Assembly (NCBI GenBank): GCA_934754655.1
Contig: CAKVIC010000005.1
Coordinates: 42,767 to 106,766 of the forward strand
Source: an uncultured Candidatus Melainabacteria bacterium
GTDB taxonomy: Bacteria > Cyanobacteriota > Vampirovibrionia > Gastranaerophilales > Gastranaerophilaceae
Length of the DNA stretch: 64,000 bases
Reading direction: 5' to 3'
Under the pieces are notes generated by a model. It saw only the letters and a program-made list of their open reading frames with translations. It made no database searches and was not told the DNA's origin. The translations under genes and the position numbers were made by a program. Positions 24,955 to 33,748 of this stretch are shown in pieces (the stretch's first letter is position 1; every line of letters begins with the position of its first letter).

Positions 24955-25947
24955 ATGGGATTAGCCGCATCACAAGTTAGACTTTTGACTTTGACACAGC
25001 GTAAAGCTAGTGTTGAATATCAAATTACAATTGCTTCTATGGATAAGCAATCGCTAACTCGTGAAATGACAGATTTAGCTAGAGAATATCAAAGCAAATT
25101 ACAGGCTAAAAACTTGTGTTATTATAATAATAATTCTTACCATAAGCTTGATTATGGATATTTGATGGGCTATGGCGTGAACTATAGTCCGATTCTTAAT
25201 GGGAATCAACCGTTAAAAAAAGATAATTCTATGATTTTAACAGACAGAAACGGTTTAGTTGTATTGTCTGATAGTTATGCAAACGCAATTGTTTCGGTGT
25301 TAGGCGCAAGTGCAATGGATAGAAGTGGAAGAGGTTCTAATTTCTCTATTGATTCAATAGCTGATATTTTGAATAAATTGACAAACAATGCTGCGACTAA
25401 AGAAGAATTTTTAGCTGTAATTGATGGTAAAAAAGCAGAAGGTTCTTACGCTTCGCATAGTGATAATATGTTAACAGGTGAAACCGTTTCAACTGGAAAT
25501 CAAACTGATAATACAGATACAAAAACAGAAAAAATTAAGCAACTTGTTGATTTTTATTATCCTATTTTTGCTGCAGCTGCAACAAATGGTTGGACTACAG
25601 AATATAATAATGCAATTCAAACAAATACTGATTATGTCAGCGATGCTTTAATCACCGGATTCTTCCAATTAGAAAGTGTTGATTGCTATGGCTTGTACGA
25701 TGAAGGAACAAGTTTAACGTACTTTATAACAAATGGAGCTATCGAAGAGAAAACAACTCAAGACGATAGAGCAGAAATTCAGGCATGGTATGATGCAGAA
25801 TTGTCAGCTTTAAAAGAAAAAGAAGATACTTTAGATTTGTTATTAAATAATTTATCAACAGAATTAAATATAATAACAACAGAAATTAAATCAATACAGT
25901 CTTTTATAAAAGATGCGGTACAAGGAATGAGTTTTGGAAATAGTTAA
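24955..25947 (+). CDS. Sigma-28-controlled AASQ-type protein, candidate flagellar export substrate
   Basis: Unknown 330-residue protein, paralogous to the one at 45747. Both begin MG-[LM]-AASQ and have helical, coiled-coil-prone N- and C-termini (residues ~10-55 and ~270-325) around a variable, Asn/Ser/Gly-rich middle. That plan is common to axial proteins exported by flagellar type III systems (flagellin, hook-associated proteins), which lack a cleaved signal peptide, as here. A perfect sigma-28 promoter and Shine-Dalgarno AAGGAAG precede it. No flagellin family signature is visible, so I call only a late-class, possibly exported filament- or cap-associated protein. Confidence 0.75.
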   Translation: MGLAASQVRLLTLTQRKASVEYQITIASMDKQSLTREMTDLAREYQSKLQAKNLCYYNNNSYHKLDYGYLMGYGVNYSPILNGNQPLKKDNSMILTDRNGLVVLSDSYANAIVSVLGASAMDRSGRGSNFSIDSIADILNKLTNNAATKEEFLAVIDGKKAEGSYASHSDNMLTGETVSTGNQTDNTDTKTEKIKQLVDFYYPIFAAAATNGWTTEYNNAIQTNTDYVSDALITGFFQLESVDCYGLYDEGTSLTYFITNGAIEEKTTQDDRAEIQAWYDAELSALKEKEDTLDLLLNNLSTELNIITTEIKSIQSFIKDAVQGMSFGNS

Positions 25948-26068
25948 ACTAAGCGAACATAATTAAATATAAAAAAATACATTGTTTATCAAATTAAAAA
26001 ATTTATCTTCCCTTTTTCTATACAAGAATGCTAAAACAATTACATACACTGCATTCTAATAAATTAAA

Positions 26069-26097
26069 GGGAATAATTTCAATTTGAAATTATTCCC
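26069..26097 (+). terminator. Hairpin, probable terminator
   Basis: GGGAATAATTTC, loop AATTT, GAAATTATTCCC, followed by TTATATCTTTATTT. It lies 120 bp past the AASQ-type gene and could also end the small minus-strand gene at 26118-26276. Confidence 0.6.
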
Positions 26098-26117
26098 TTA
26101 TATCTTTATTTAGTTTT

Positions 26118-26276
26118 TTAGTGCTTATAAAAATTGTTATTTCGAACTTTTTCTTCTGTTTGATTTTCCACCCATATTACTGTTACCGGATGCGGTTGAG
26201 AAAAAGGATTCGGCAAACAATAATCATATTTATTCACTTTTCTTTTTAATAATCTGAAAAAATTTACAAGTTTCAT
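26118..26276 (-). CDS. Small basic protein of unknown function (52 residues)
   Basis: An ATG-initiated 52-codon frame in an otherwise empty 470-bp gap. The product begins MKLVNFFRLLKRKVNKYDY, then a Pro/His segment (PNPFSQPHPVTVIWVEN) and a charged tail. The amphipathic basic N-terminus could lie along a membrane. A -10-like TTTATAGT occurs about 25 bp upstream; the ribosome site is weak (AAAG). No homology is recognised. The remaining gap contains only the hairpin at 26069. Confidence 0.4.
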   Translation of the reverse strand: MKLVNFFRLLKRKVNKYDYCLPNPFSQPHPVTVIWVENQTEEKVRNNNFYKH

Positions 26277-26415
26277 ATTTATATCTTTACACTATAAAGT
26301 AAATGACAAATCACCTAAAAAGATAATTTGCCATTTTTTATATTAAACCTTTGTATTAGTTCTTTTTCTTTATGGTTTGCCAAGTCGCTCAAAACTAATT
26401 TAAAACATAAAGAGA

Positions 26416-27207
26416 TTAAAACCAATTACAGAAATTGCTTTTGCAAACGCTTGCTTCTAATTCTTTCATAATATTAAGTCTTGTCATTTCGTATGTTATT
26501 GGAGTAATTGAAATTTTATTGTTTCTAACAGCTGAAATATCGGTAGAAGTTTCTTCAGGTTCAGTTATTAATTCGCCAGCCATCCAATAATAAACTTTAC
26601 CACGTGGGTCAACGCGTTTTTCGTATTCATCGGTAAACATTCTACTACCAAGCTCTGTGATTGCAATACCTGCAATATCATCTTTTTCTAAACCAGGTAC
26701 ATTAATGTTTAAAATAGTTTTTGGCGGAATCTTGTATGTATCTAATTTATCAATAAATTCTGCAATAAACGCTGCTGTAACTTTAAAATCTTCATATTCA
26801 TTACGCATGCTTGCCATTGAAGTCGCAATACTAGGATAACCCATCATTGCACCTTCCATTGCACAACTAACAGTCCCTGAATATAAAATATCAGCCCCTA
26901 AATTAGGTCCATGATTTATGCCGGAAATAACTAAATCCGGTTTTTCATTTTCATCTAAAATAGCATTGATTGCAAGTTTAACGCAATCACCCGGAGTTCC
27001 TGTCGTCATCCAACATCTTTTTGCGCCATATTTTGGATCAACTTCTTCAACTCTTAATGGAGTATGAAGAGTCAAGGAATGACCGGCAGCACTTCTTTCT
27101 CTATCAGGTGCAACAACATAAATCTCGTGTTTTGGGGCTAATGCTTCAATTAGAGCTCTTATCCCATTGGCTAAAATGCCATCATCGTTTGAAATAAGAA
27201 TTTTCAT
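26416..27207 (-). CDS. surE: 5'/3'-nucleotidase SurE
   Basis: SurE is a metal-dependent survival phosphatase acting on nucleoside monophosphates, exopolyphosphate and damaged nucleotides. The 263-residue protein opens with MKILISNDDGILANGI (metal-binding Asp pair), followed by VAPDRERSAAGHSLTLH, the GTPGDCVKLAI turn and VISGINHGPNLGADILYSGT, all family hallmarks. It ends with a short Cys-containing tail. Shine-Dalgarno GAGAGGAT lies before the ATG. Transcribed alone on the minus strand. Confidence 0.95.
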   Translation of the reverse strand: MKILISNDDGILANGIRALIEALAPKHEIYVVAPDRERSAAGHSLTLHTPLRVEEVDPKYGAKRCWMTTGTPGDCVKLAINAILDENEKPDLVISGINHGPNLGADILYSGTVSCAMEGAMMGYPSIATSMASMRNEYEDFKVTAAFIAEFIDKLDTYKIPPKTILNINVPGLEKDDIAGIAITELGSRMFTDEYEKRVDPRGKVYYWMAGELITEPEETSTDISAVRNNKISITPITYEMTRLNIMKELEASVCKSNFCNWF

Positions 27208-27509
27208 AATTTATCCTCTCATATAAATATAAATCCTAGCTATTTTCATTATAGCAACTATTTTAATTCTTTCAAGATGTGATTTTTTACGAAATAATGT
27301 TCAAAATTTTCATTATCTTAACAAAACTTATAAAAAATTTACAAAAATTTACAATTATTTTTGATGGATTTTCATGGAAAAAATGATATATTTTTACACA
27401 TACAATTACATATAAAACAAGATGTTTATAAATTTTTAAAAAGTGTTGTATTGTTAAAAAAACAATCAAAAAATCGTCTTAATATTTTCTTTACATTCTT
27501 AACAATATA

Positions 27510-27541
27510 GGCAATTTTTAAATTTCACCGCTTTTAAATAT
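27510..27541 (+). promoter_or_regulatory. GGCAATTTT-N15-TTAAATAT promoter-like motif, copy D
   Basis: G-GCAATTTT (27511-27518), 15 bases, TTAAATAT (27534-27541) followed by ATATACACAC, 46 bp before the first of the two 546/547-residue paralogues. The rest of the 380-bp gap 27208-27587 is A+T-rich and shows no gene. Confidence 0.62.
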
Positions 27542-27587
27542 ATATACACACTGTTATAATCAATGTGTCGTAGTAGAAGATTAAAAT

Positions 27588-29228
27588 ATGATAGACAAAA
27601 TTAGCGTAAAAAATAATATAATAAACTGCGTTAAGCCCCAAGCTAAAGATAAAAATAGCAATCAAAATGATGTTAGTTTTAAAGGTGCAGGAGCTTTAGA
27701 TCTTTTGTTATCCGGACTTCAAGCTTGTGAAAAAAATCCTATGCTTAATGTTGCAGTTGTTGATTTAATGTCTGCAATTTTGCCAAGAACAATTGTTGAA
27801 TCTTTTACAAACATTTTTGCAGGAGTTGAAGCTTTTAGACGTGAAAGCTCTGGGCTTTTAATCAATTGTATATTACCAAGTTATATTGTTTTAGCTTGTG
27901 CAGCTTGTATGAATGGCGTTTTTATGCCTAAAGGTGCAAATATGAGTGGCTGTTGGGCTGATAGCAAAATGGTAGCCGCTGTTAAAGATATTTATAAAAA
28001 TGCTAAATCTGAAGATAAGATTAAAGAATCTTTTAAACAAATTCTTTCAGGAATGGAAGGTTTTGATGGTGATAAAAAAGTTTTATTCAAAGAAATTTTA
28101 ACTGAAAAAGAAATTGATGAATGCGCTGAAAAATTAAAAGAACTTTCAACATCTAAGATTAAGAAAAAAGAATTTAAAGAAAAAATAGAGACATTTACTA
28201 AAAAAATTGCTGAAAAAACTCATGTATATGAAAATTTAAATATTGCATACAGTGATAAAGGCGTAAAAACAGCTAATTTAAAAAGCGCATTGACTGATGC
28301 GACGAAGTTTTATTCAGAATTTCAAAAAGTTGAAAATAAAATAGGTATAGAAGAATTCGCTAAAAAAAGCAAACGAATGTTGAGAACAAAAAGCTTAATG
28401 GGGTTATCAATCGTATTACCATTAGCAGCTTCTATGCAATATATCAACCGTTGGATTACAACAAAAGTAACAGGTGTTAAAGGGGCACCAATTTATGAGG
28501 ATTTTGGCAAAGATTCAAATTTTGATAGAGAACACGCGCGTCAAGGTTTGCTTAAACAAAAAATAATCTCAATAGCATCTATGCTTGGTGTTTCTTTATT
28601 ATCAATGTCAAAGTTACCAAGTTTAAGTATGTTAGAATTCAGAGGTGCTTTCCCTTCAATGGATTTAGCAAGAATTATATCAACTGTTACATTTGCTTCT
28701 CGTATGGCTGTTGCCGATGACAAAAACGAATTGCGTGAAGCTACTGTTCGTGATATTGCAACTTTTGCAAGTTTATATTTCTTAGGTGATTACGCTGCGA
28801 AAATTACAGCAACGATTCTACAAAAAAGAACCGGAGAAACTTTATTAAATGAAACAAAAAAACTTGATAAGGATGCAAATATATTTAAAAAGATTAAGCA
28901 TTGGGTAAAAGATGTTAACATAAAATCTTCAGAAGAAGTTTTCAGTAAAACTGCGAAAAGATTGAAAGAAGCCAATATCGTACCTAACGATGTTCAAAAT
29001 GAAATCATAAAAAAAGAACTAAAACGTGTTAAAAATTTACGTTCACGTTGTCAATTTAGTAATTTAGTAGTATCATTATCTTTGTTAGGGTTTGTGATTC
29101 CAATTTGCACAAGAAAAAACACTAAGAAAAAACATGCCGAAGCTTTAAAAATAGCTCAAGAAAACAATCAAAATAACATCAATAATGATGTAAAATCAAA
29201 AACAAGCCTTTTAAAAGGTGAAATTTAG
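27588..29228 (+). CDS. FKG-tagged membrane-associated protein, paralogue 1
   Basis: Unknown 546-residue protein with tag VSFKG (29-33) after an Asn/Lys-rich leader. It shares its plan with the next gene: an LPRT segment, an EAFRRES (here) or ETLRREI block, a hydrophobic stretch (~85-110), a long Lys/Glu helical region, a second hydrophobic segment (~265-285), the conserved block ASRM-x(2)-ADDKNELREA then RD-x(5)-S-x(4)-LGDY, and a last hydrophobic helix (~505-525) before a basic, Asn-rich tail. Probably three or four membrane segments. No enzymatic motif is visible. Preceded by promoter motif D; 31 bp before its paralogue. Confidence 0.75.
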   Translation: MIDKISVKNNIINCVKPQAKDKNSNQNDVSFKGAGALDLLLSGLQACEKNPMLNVAVVDLMSAILPRTIVESFTNIFAGVEAFRRESSGLLINCILPSYIVLACAACMNGVFMPKGANMSGCWADSKMVAAVKDIYKNAKSEDKIKESFKQILSGMEGFDGDKKVLFKEILTEKEIDECAEKLKELSTSKIKKKEFKEKIETFTKKIAEKTHVYENLNIAYSDKGVKTANLKSALTDATKFYSEFQKVENKIGIEEFAKKSKRMLRTKSLMGLSIVLPLAASMQYINRWITTKVTGVKGAPIYEDFGKDSNFDREHARQGLLKQKIISIASMLGVSLLSMSKLPSLSMLEFRGAFPSMDLARIISTVTFASRMAVADDKNELREATVRDIATFASLYFLGDYAAKITATILQKRTGETLLNETKKLDKDANIFKKIKHWVKDVNIKSSEEVFSKTAKRLKEANIVPNDVQNEIIKKELKRVKNLRSRCQFSNLVVSLSLLGFVIPICTRKNTKKKHAEALKIAQENNQNNINNDVKSKTSLLKGEI

Positions 29229-29259
29229 AAGAACGCCCCAAGGGAAAAGGTAACGTCTT

Positions 29260-30903
29260 ATGAAAATTAATCCAGTACAACAACAAAATCCAAACATCAA
29301 CAACGACAAGAATGTAAGATTCGAAGGTGCGACAAACGAAGTCTTACGTTTCTTAGCGACAAATCAAGCAGTTGGTGCAAATGGTGTTGACTTATGTTTT
29401 ATGGTACTACCACGTACAGGTAGTGATTGGGGTAGACGAGGTCCAAATGCCGGATTAGAAACTCTTAGACGTGAAATCATGGGCACTATTAATAACACAA
29501 GTGTTGGTGCTTATGGATTTTTGGCTGGGCTGCTTTTAGCTCGTACAATTAATAAAAAATTCAAAATTAATGCAAATGAAATAATGGGTGCGCCTGAAAC
29601 TATTAAAATCCTAGCAGAAGCAAAAGCCAATCAAATAAAAGATAAAACAACAAGATTAGATTATTTAAAAGAAACCTTAAAAGGGTTAAGCGCATTTAAT
29701 CCTCAAAAAACTGGCGCTGATAAAGATGGGTTTGTAAAACTTTCAGATAAGACAATTGATGAAATTGCAAAAATTTATGATGAAATAATTGGAAAAGAAG
29801 ATTATGATTTAAAAGCTTTTAAAAACAAGAAATCTTCAAATTCAGTTCACACTTTAATGAATTTAATTACAGAAGATATTGGAACTCAAGAAAAACTTGT
29901 GTTAGAAAATGTTGACAAAAAGATTAAAAGTAAGACTGATTTAAAATTATTTTTAAAAGACTTATTCTCAACTTCTAAAGCTTTTGAAAAAGATTCTGTA
30001 AAACAAGCTTTTGAAGAACAAGTTAAAGCAGGAAAATCAATTAAAGAAAATTCTTTCATGAAGAATTTACTTAAATTCAAAAAACTAAAAACCATTGGTG
30101 GTGTAGCGATTGCTGCTGCTATTGGTTTGTCAGTACAACCTATTAACATGTATTTAACAAAGAAAAAAACCGGTCAAGATGGTTTTGTAGGGGTTGAAGG
30201 TCGTACAAAAGATGAATCTATAGGTTTTAAAGCTTTAAAAGTGCTATCATCTTTAGGTTTTGTAAGTTTTACTTTAAAAACTATGGAAACTTCAATACCT
30301 AAATTTTTAGATAAAATGGCATTTACCGGTCCTTGGGCAACAATAGATCAATTAAAAGGCATTTACGGTATTACAATTATGTCTAGGCTGATGTCTGCAA
30401 GAGATAAAGATGAACTTAGAGAATCTTTGACAAAAGATTTTCTTGGATATTGCAGTTGGTTGCTTTTAGGTAATTATGTAAACAAAGTTGTAGCCGGAGC
30501 TATGAATAAATCAGTAATTAATTTAAATTCTAATGATGCTAAAAAGAATATATTCTCTCGTTCATTAAAGGCAACTTTAAAAACTCGTGATGAAGTATTA
30601 ATTCAAGCATTCAAAGAACACGGAATTTCAACAGTTAAAGAAAATAATGTTGCAAAAACATTTAAAGAAATGATGAAAGATTTCAAAAATACTGATAAAA
30701 TTTCTAAAGAAGCGAAAAAAGTTATTAAGAAAAAACTTTCTGCGCTTAATTGGGCTCAATTTGCAGGATACGCGTTCTCTGGCGCAATTTTAGGTTTTGG
30801 TATTCCAAATTTGAATATTTACATAACAAACACTCTTGATAAAAAGCGCAAAGCAAAAGCTGCTAAGCTAGCTGAAAAAGAAGTTGCAATGCAAAATGCA
30901 TAG
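29260..30903 (+). CDS. FEG-tagged membrane-associated protein, paralogue 2
   Basis: Unknown 547-residue protein, tandem paralogue of the previous gene. The leader MKINPVQQQNPNINN ends in VRFEG (19-23). It keeps LPRT, ETLRREIMG, hydrophobic segments (~88-105, ~275-295, ~500-520) and the block SRLMSARDKDELRES with KD-x(5)-S-x(4)-LGNY, which is the best conserved region of the pair. Near-equal length and order indicate a duplication followed by strong divergence. It converges with fliA, leaving only one base between the stops. Confidence 0.75.
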   Translation: MKINPVQQQNPNINNDKNVRFEGATNEVLRFLATNQAVGANGVDLCFMVLPRTGSDWGRRGPNAGLETLRREIMGTINNTSVGAYGFLAGLLLARTINKKFKINANEIMGAPETIKILAEAKANQIKDKTTRLDYLKETLKGLSAFNPQKTGADKDGFVKLSDKTIDEIAKIYDEIIGKEDYDLKAFKNKKSSNSVHTLMNLITEDIGTQEKLVLENVDKKIKSKTDLKLFLKDLFSTSKAFEKDSVKQAFEEQVKAGKSIKENSFMKNLLKFKKLKTIGGVAIAAAIGLSVQPINMYLTKKKTGQDGFVGVEGRTKDESIGFKALKVLSSLGFVSFTLKTMETSIPKFLDKMAFTGPWATIDQLKGIYGITIMSRLMSARDKDELRESLTKDFLGYCSWLLLGNYVNKVVAGAMNKSVINLNSNDAKKNIFSRSLKATLKTRDEVLIQAFKEHGISTVKENNVAKTFKEMMKDFKNTDKISKEAKKVIKKKLSALNWAQFAGYAFSGAILGFGIPNLNIYITNTLDKKRKAKAAKLAEKEVAMQNA

Positions 30904-30904
30904 T

Positions 30905-31726
30905 TTAGACAATTTTTTGTTTTAAACGTGTTGAACGATTTTCGCTAAGCAGGTTTTTAAGTTTCATAATTGCCCTTGCGTGAAGTTGTGAAACTCTAGA
31001 TTCTGAAAGCTCTAACGCGTCTCCAATTTCTTTTAAAGTCATATTTTCGTGATAATAAAGCACCATTATGGTCTTTTCTCTTTCTGGTAAACGTTTCAAA
31101 GCACACTCTAATTCTTTTTTTACATCTCTATTTTCAATTTCTTCATGCGGAGTGCTAGAACGGGTATCTTCAATTGTATCAATTATTTCAATATCACCAT
31201 CAGCGGATTTTTTATCATACAAAGATGTAATTGTTGTATCTTCTGTTAAAAGTTGACCAACACGCTCTTTTTCAATCCCCAAAAAGTCTGCAACCTCACC
31301 ATCTGTCGCAGCTCGTCCAAATTTACGTTTCAACTCTTCTTGCGCTTCTTTTACGTCGTGTATTTTTTTACGAATACTTCGAGGTAAAAAATCTTGAGAA
31401 CGAATTTTGTCAATAATATTTCCACGAATTCTTACTAACGCATAAGTTTCAAACCTTGCACCCATTTTAGGTGAATATTTTTCAACTGCATCAATGAGTC
31501 CTTCTATACCGTAGCTGGAAATATCTTCGTAAGAAAAAGTCGGAGGTAACGCAACTTTTACACGCCCCACAACATATCTTGTAAGATAAATATATTGCAA
31601 GATTAATTCATCACGCAAACGCTTATTAGTGTGGTCATCAAAATATTTTGACCACATTTCAACGAGCTCTTCATTAGATGCACGTTTAATTCTGTTGTAT
31701 GATGAGTAATCTAATTCTGGTTCCAT
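30905..31726 (-). CDS. fliA: RNA polymerase sigma factor FliA (sigma-28)
   Basis: A 273-residue sigma-70 family factor of the FliA/WhiG group. Region 2 is LILQYIYLTRYVVGRVKVALPP to FETYALVRIRGNIIDKIRSQD, region 3 contains the RSIRKKIHDVKEAQEELKR helices, and region 4 is LPEREKTIMVLYYHENMTLKEIG with the helix-turn-helix ELSESRVSQLHARAIMKLK. FliA directs late flagellar genes in many bacteria; three matching promoters are in this window (3254, 24893, 45680). It is slightly longer than the usual ~240. No anti-sigma FlgM is seen nearby. Confidence 0.92.
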   Translation of the reverse strand: MEPELDYSSYNRIKRASNEELVEMWSKYFDDHTNKRLRDELILQYIYLTRYVVGRVKVALPPTFSYEDISSYGIEGLIDAVEKYSPKMGARFETYALVRIRGNIIDKIRSQDFLPRSIRKKIHDVKEAQEELKRKFGRAATDGEVADFLGIEKERVGQLLTEDTTITSLYDKKSADGDIEIIDTIEDTRSSTPHEEIENRDVKKELECALKRLPEREKTIMVLYYHENMTLKEIGDALELSESRVSQLHARAIMKLKNLLSENRSTRLKQKIV

Positions 31727-31817
31727 CCCACCGTCCTAGTAACATGTCAATTATCATTTTACAGCCTTAATATAAAAACTTTATCATTTGTTTAGATGAA
31801 ATTTATATTTAAGTAAA

Positions 31818-31848
31818 AACAGCTCTTGTATTTTTTACAAGAACTGTT
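31818..31848 (-). terminator. Terminator of the SIMPL-domain gene
   Basis: Stem AACAG-x-TCTTGTA with TACAAGA-x-CTGTT (one internal mismatch), T-rich loop, followed on the minus strand by TTTTTAC. It lies 26 bp past the SIMPL gene. Confidence 0.7.
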
Positions 31849-31873
31849 CTTCAGTTATAAATGTAGTATAAAT

Positions 31874-32617
31874 TTATTTAACGTAAAAGTTAACATTAAC
31901 ATTTGCATTTAGTTTTATCACGCCACCAGAAATTGGAGCGCCAGCTCCACTAGATTCAACAGCATCAGCCGTTGCTGCCAGCATATTTTTTGCCATATAG
32001 AATCTTGGAGTTTGTGAGTTATTAGAATTACAACTAGAGCTGAAAGATTGTACTCCATCAAGTGTGTGATTAAGAGTTTTTGCAATTGCTGTAGCTCTAT
32101 TATATGCTTTTTTCGTTGTATTGACAATTAATTCGTCACATTGAGCGTCACTATTGGAAAGTGAAAAGTTTAAACTATCAACATTTGTTGCGCCTGAATT
32201 GATTGAGCTATCTATCATTTTTCCTACAACGTCAATAGATTTTGTATGAACGATAATTCTATTTGATACTTCATAATTTTCAAAAACTCTCTTTGAATTA
32301 TTGTACGAGTATTTTGGTGCACAGTTAAAATCAGATGTTTTGATATAATCACCGTTTTCTTTGTTGATAAGTTTGTTTAAAACCGCGTAAACTTTATCTG
32401 TAATTTCTTTATTGTTTTTAGTTGCGGTTTGCATAGATTTATTATCTGTTGTTACAACCGCAAAAGATATTTCTGCAGTATCTGGTGTAACTTCTCTATA
32501 AGAAGTTGTGTTTACAGAAATAGTCCCTCTTTCTTGATTGACAGAAAATGCTGGAATTGTAACTAAAGCGCAAGTGCAGAATACAATTGTTGATAAAACT
32601 AATAAATTCTTTTTCAT
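31874..32617 (-). CDS. Secreted SIMPL-domain protein (DUF541)
   Basis: A 247-residue protein with a signal peptide (basic MKKN, hydrophobic core to about residue 22, cleavage near PAFS-VNQ) followed by a SIMPL/DUF541 domain. The domain is shown by GTISVNTTSYREVTPDTAEISFAV, the central YEVSNRIIVHTKSIDVVG and the late KKAYNRATAIAKTLN block. SIMPL proteins are periplasmic or surface-exposed oligomers of poorly known role. A Ser/Asn-rich insert (SCNSNNSQ) is present. Shine-Dalgarno AAAGGAG precedes the ATG; 27 bp after the acetyltransferase gene, so perhaps co-transcribed. Confidence 0.85.
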   Translation of the reverse strand: MKKNLLVLSTIVFCTCALVTIPAFSVNQERGTISVNTTSYREVTPDTAEISFAVVTTDNKSMQTATKNNKEITDKVYAVLNKLINKENGDYIKTSDFNCAPKYSYNNSKRVFENYEVSNRIIVHTKSIDVVGKMIDSSINSGATNVDSLNFSLSNSDAQCDELIVNTTKKAYNRATAIAKTLNHTLDGVQSFSSSCNSNNSQTPRFYMAKNMLAATADAVESSGAGAPISGGVIKLNANVNVNFYVK

Positions 32618-32644
32618 TTTAAAAGCTCCTTTTTTAAAATAGTA

Positions 32645-33655
32645 TTATAACACATTTTTTGTAGTTGGTATTGCTGAATTAGGGCAATATTCACTGATTA
32701 CTGTATATTTTGTATCAGAGCTCGTCTCTCGTAAAATTTGAGCTGTAGAATTAGTTAATACGACTCTATTTTGAACGCATTGAAAATTATTTTCTTTAAA
32801 AATTGTTTCATATTTTTCGCCGAAATTCGTATATCTTTTAGTTTGAATAAATAATCCGAATCTTTTTTTGCGCTTTTTAATTTTGTCAGAAGCAAAACTT
32901 ATTACAGCATTAATATCTAATTCAACGAAATTACTTTGTATAACATCTATTACAAAATTTTCATTATCATAAGATTTTATGCTTACACATCCAATAATAT
33001 TATGCGTTTTATAATCTTCTATTATATATTTGTATTCAATAAAATAAGAAAGTCCTTTGAAAATTTTCTCTCTAAATTCTTCCGGTTGTTCGCATAAAAG
33101 CGGACGAATATGCGGCAAAAGAGAATCATTATATAAATTCGTTACAGCTTGTGCATCCGAATTTCTAAATGGACGAAAATTCTTTTTATCATATGAGGAT
33201 TCAATAAATTTATCAATTCGCCAAAGTTTTTCATAAGAAATTTGACAAAATCCGCATTTTGAAACAAACATTGCTAATAATTCCGGCAAATAGCTATCTA
33301 CTTTTACTATAATCGAAAGCGCGCCTAGTGCTTTATATTTTGCAACAACATATTGCACAAGCTCTGATGCATAATGATAAGAATTTTCTTCAAAAAACAA
33401 TTTTTGAATTTCTACTTTTCGATGCGGTGAATTTGTTGGCGCAACAGTGATAAGACCTTTGGTTATATTTTTATCCTTTAAAATAAATGATTCTGGTAAA
33501 AATTTTAAGCTTAATGGTAAAAAATGATGTAAAATCAAAAACGGATTAAACATGATTTTGCTTATATAAGCATCGTTTTCGCTATTATTTAAAAACGAAA
33601 TCATTTCTTCTGTATCTTTTTTATCAAAATAATAAAGCTTCCTAATTCTACTCAT
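32645..33655 (-). CDS. GNAT-fold acetyltransferase-like protein
   Basis: A 336-residue protein that reads as two GNAT-like halves. The N-terminal half has GLITVAPTNSPHRKVEIQKLFF and YVVAKYKALGALSIIVKVD, spaced as in an acyl-CoA-binding core; the second starts NFRPFRNSDAQAVTNLYND, a typical GNAT beginning. The canonical Q/RxxGxG/A acetyl-CoA loop is not clean, so activity is uncertain. Substrate unknown. It lies between pfp and the SIMPL gene on the minus strand. Confidence 0.6.
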   Translation of the reverse strand: MSRIRKLYYFDKKDTEEMISFLNNSENDAYISKIMFNPFLILHHFLPLSLKFLPESFILKDKNITKGLITVAPTNSPHRKVEIQKLFFEENSYHYASELVQYVVAKYKALGALSIIVKVDSYLPELLAMFVSKCGFCQISYEKLWRIDKFIESSYDKKNFRPFRNSDAQAVTNLYNDSLLPHIRPLLCEQPEEFREKIFKGLSYFIEYKYIIEDYKTHNIIGCVSIKSYDNENFVIDVIQSNFVELDINAVISFASDKIKKRKKRFGLFIQTKRYTNFGEKYETIFKENNFQCVQNRVVLTNSTAQILRETSSDTKYTVISEYCPNSAIPTTKNVL

Positions 33656-33692
33656 AAGAAAATTATATACTCCAAAAACTAAACTTTCAAGA

Positions 33693-33729
33693 TTAAACCC
33701 TGAAACACTTAATGCATTTCAGGGTTTAA
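33693..33729 (-). terminator. Terminator of pfp
   Basis: Inverted repeat TTAAACCCTGAAA / TTTCAGGGTTTAA around an 11-base loop, 20 bp past the pfp stop. The T tract is weak. Confidence 0.65.
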
Positions 33730-33748
33730 ATTTAATTTATGCAAAAAC

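Noticed and set aside
27287..27469. 60-codon minus-strand frame upstream of 27588
   Set aside because: Low-complexity A+T-rich sequence rich in Phe/Ile/Lys, no ribosome site, and located in a promoter region.
32645..33655. Specific acetyltransferase function
   Set aside because: The acetyl-CoA loop is not clean enough to name a substrate or subfamily.
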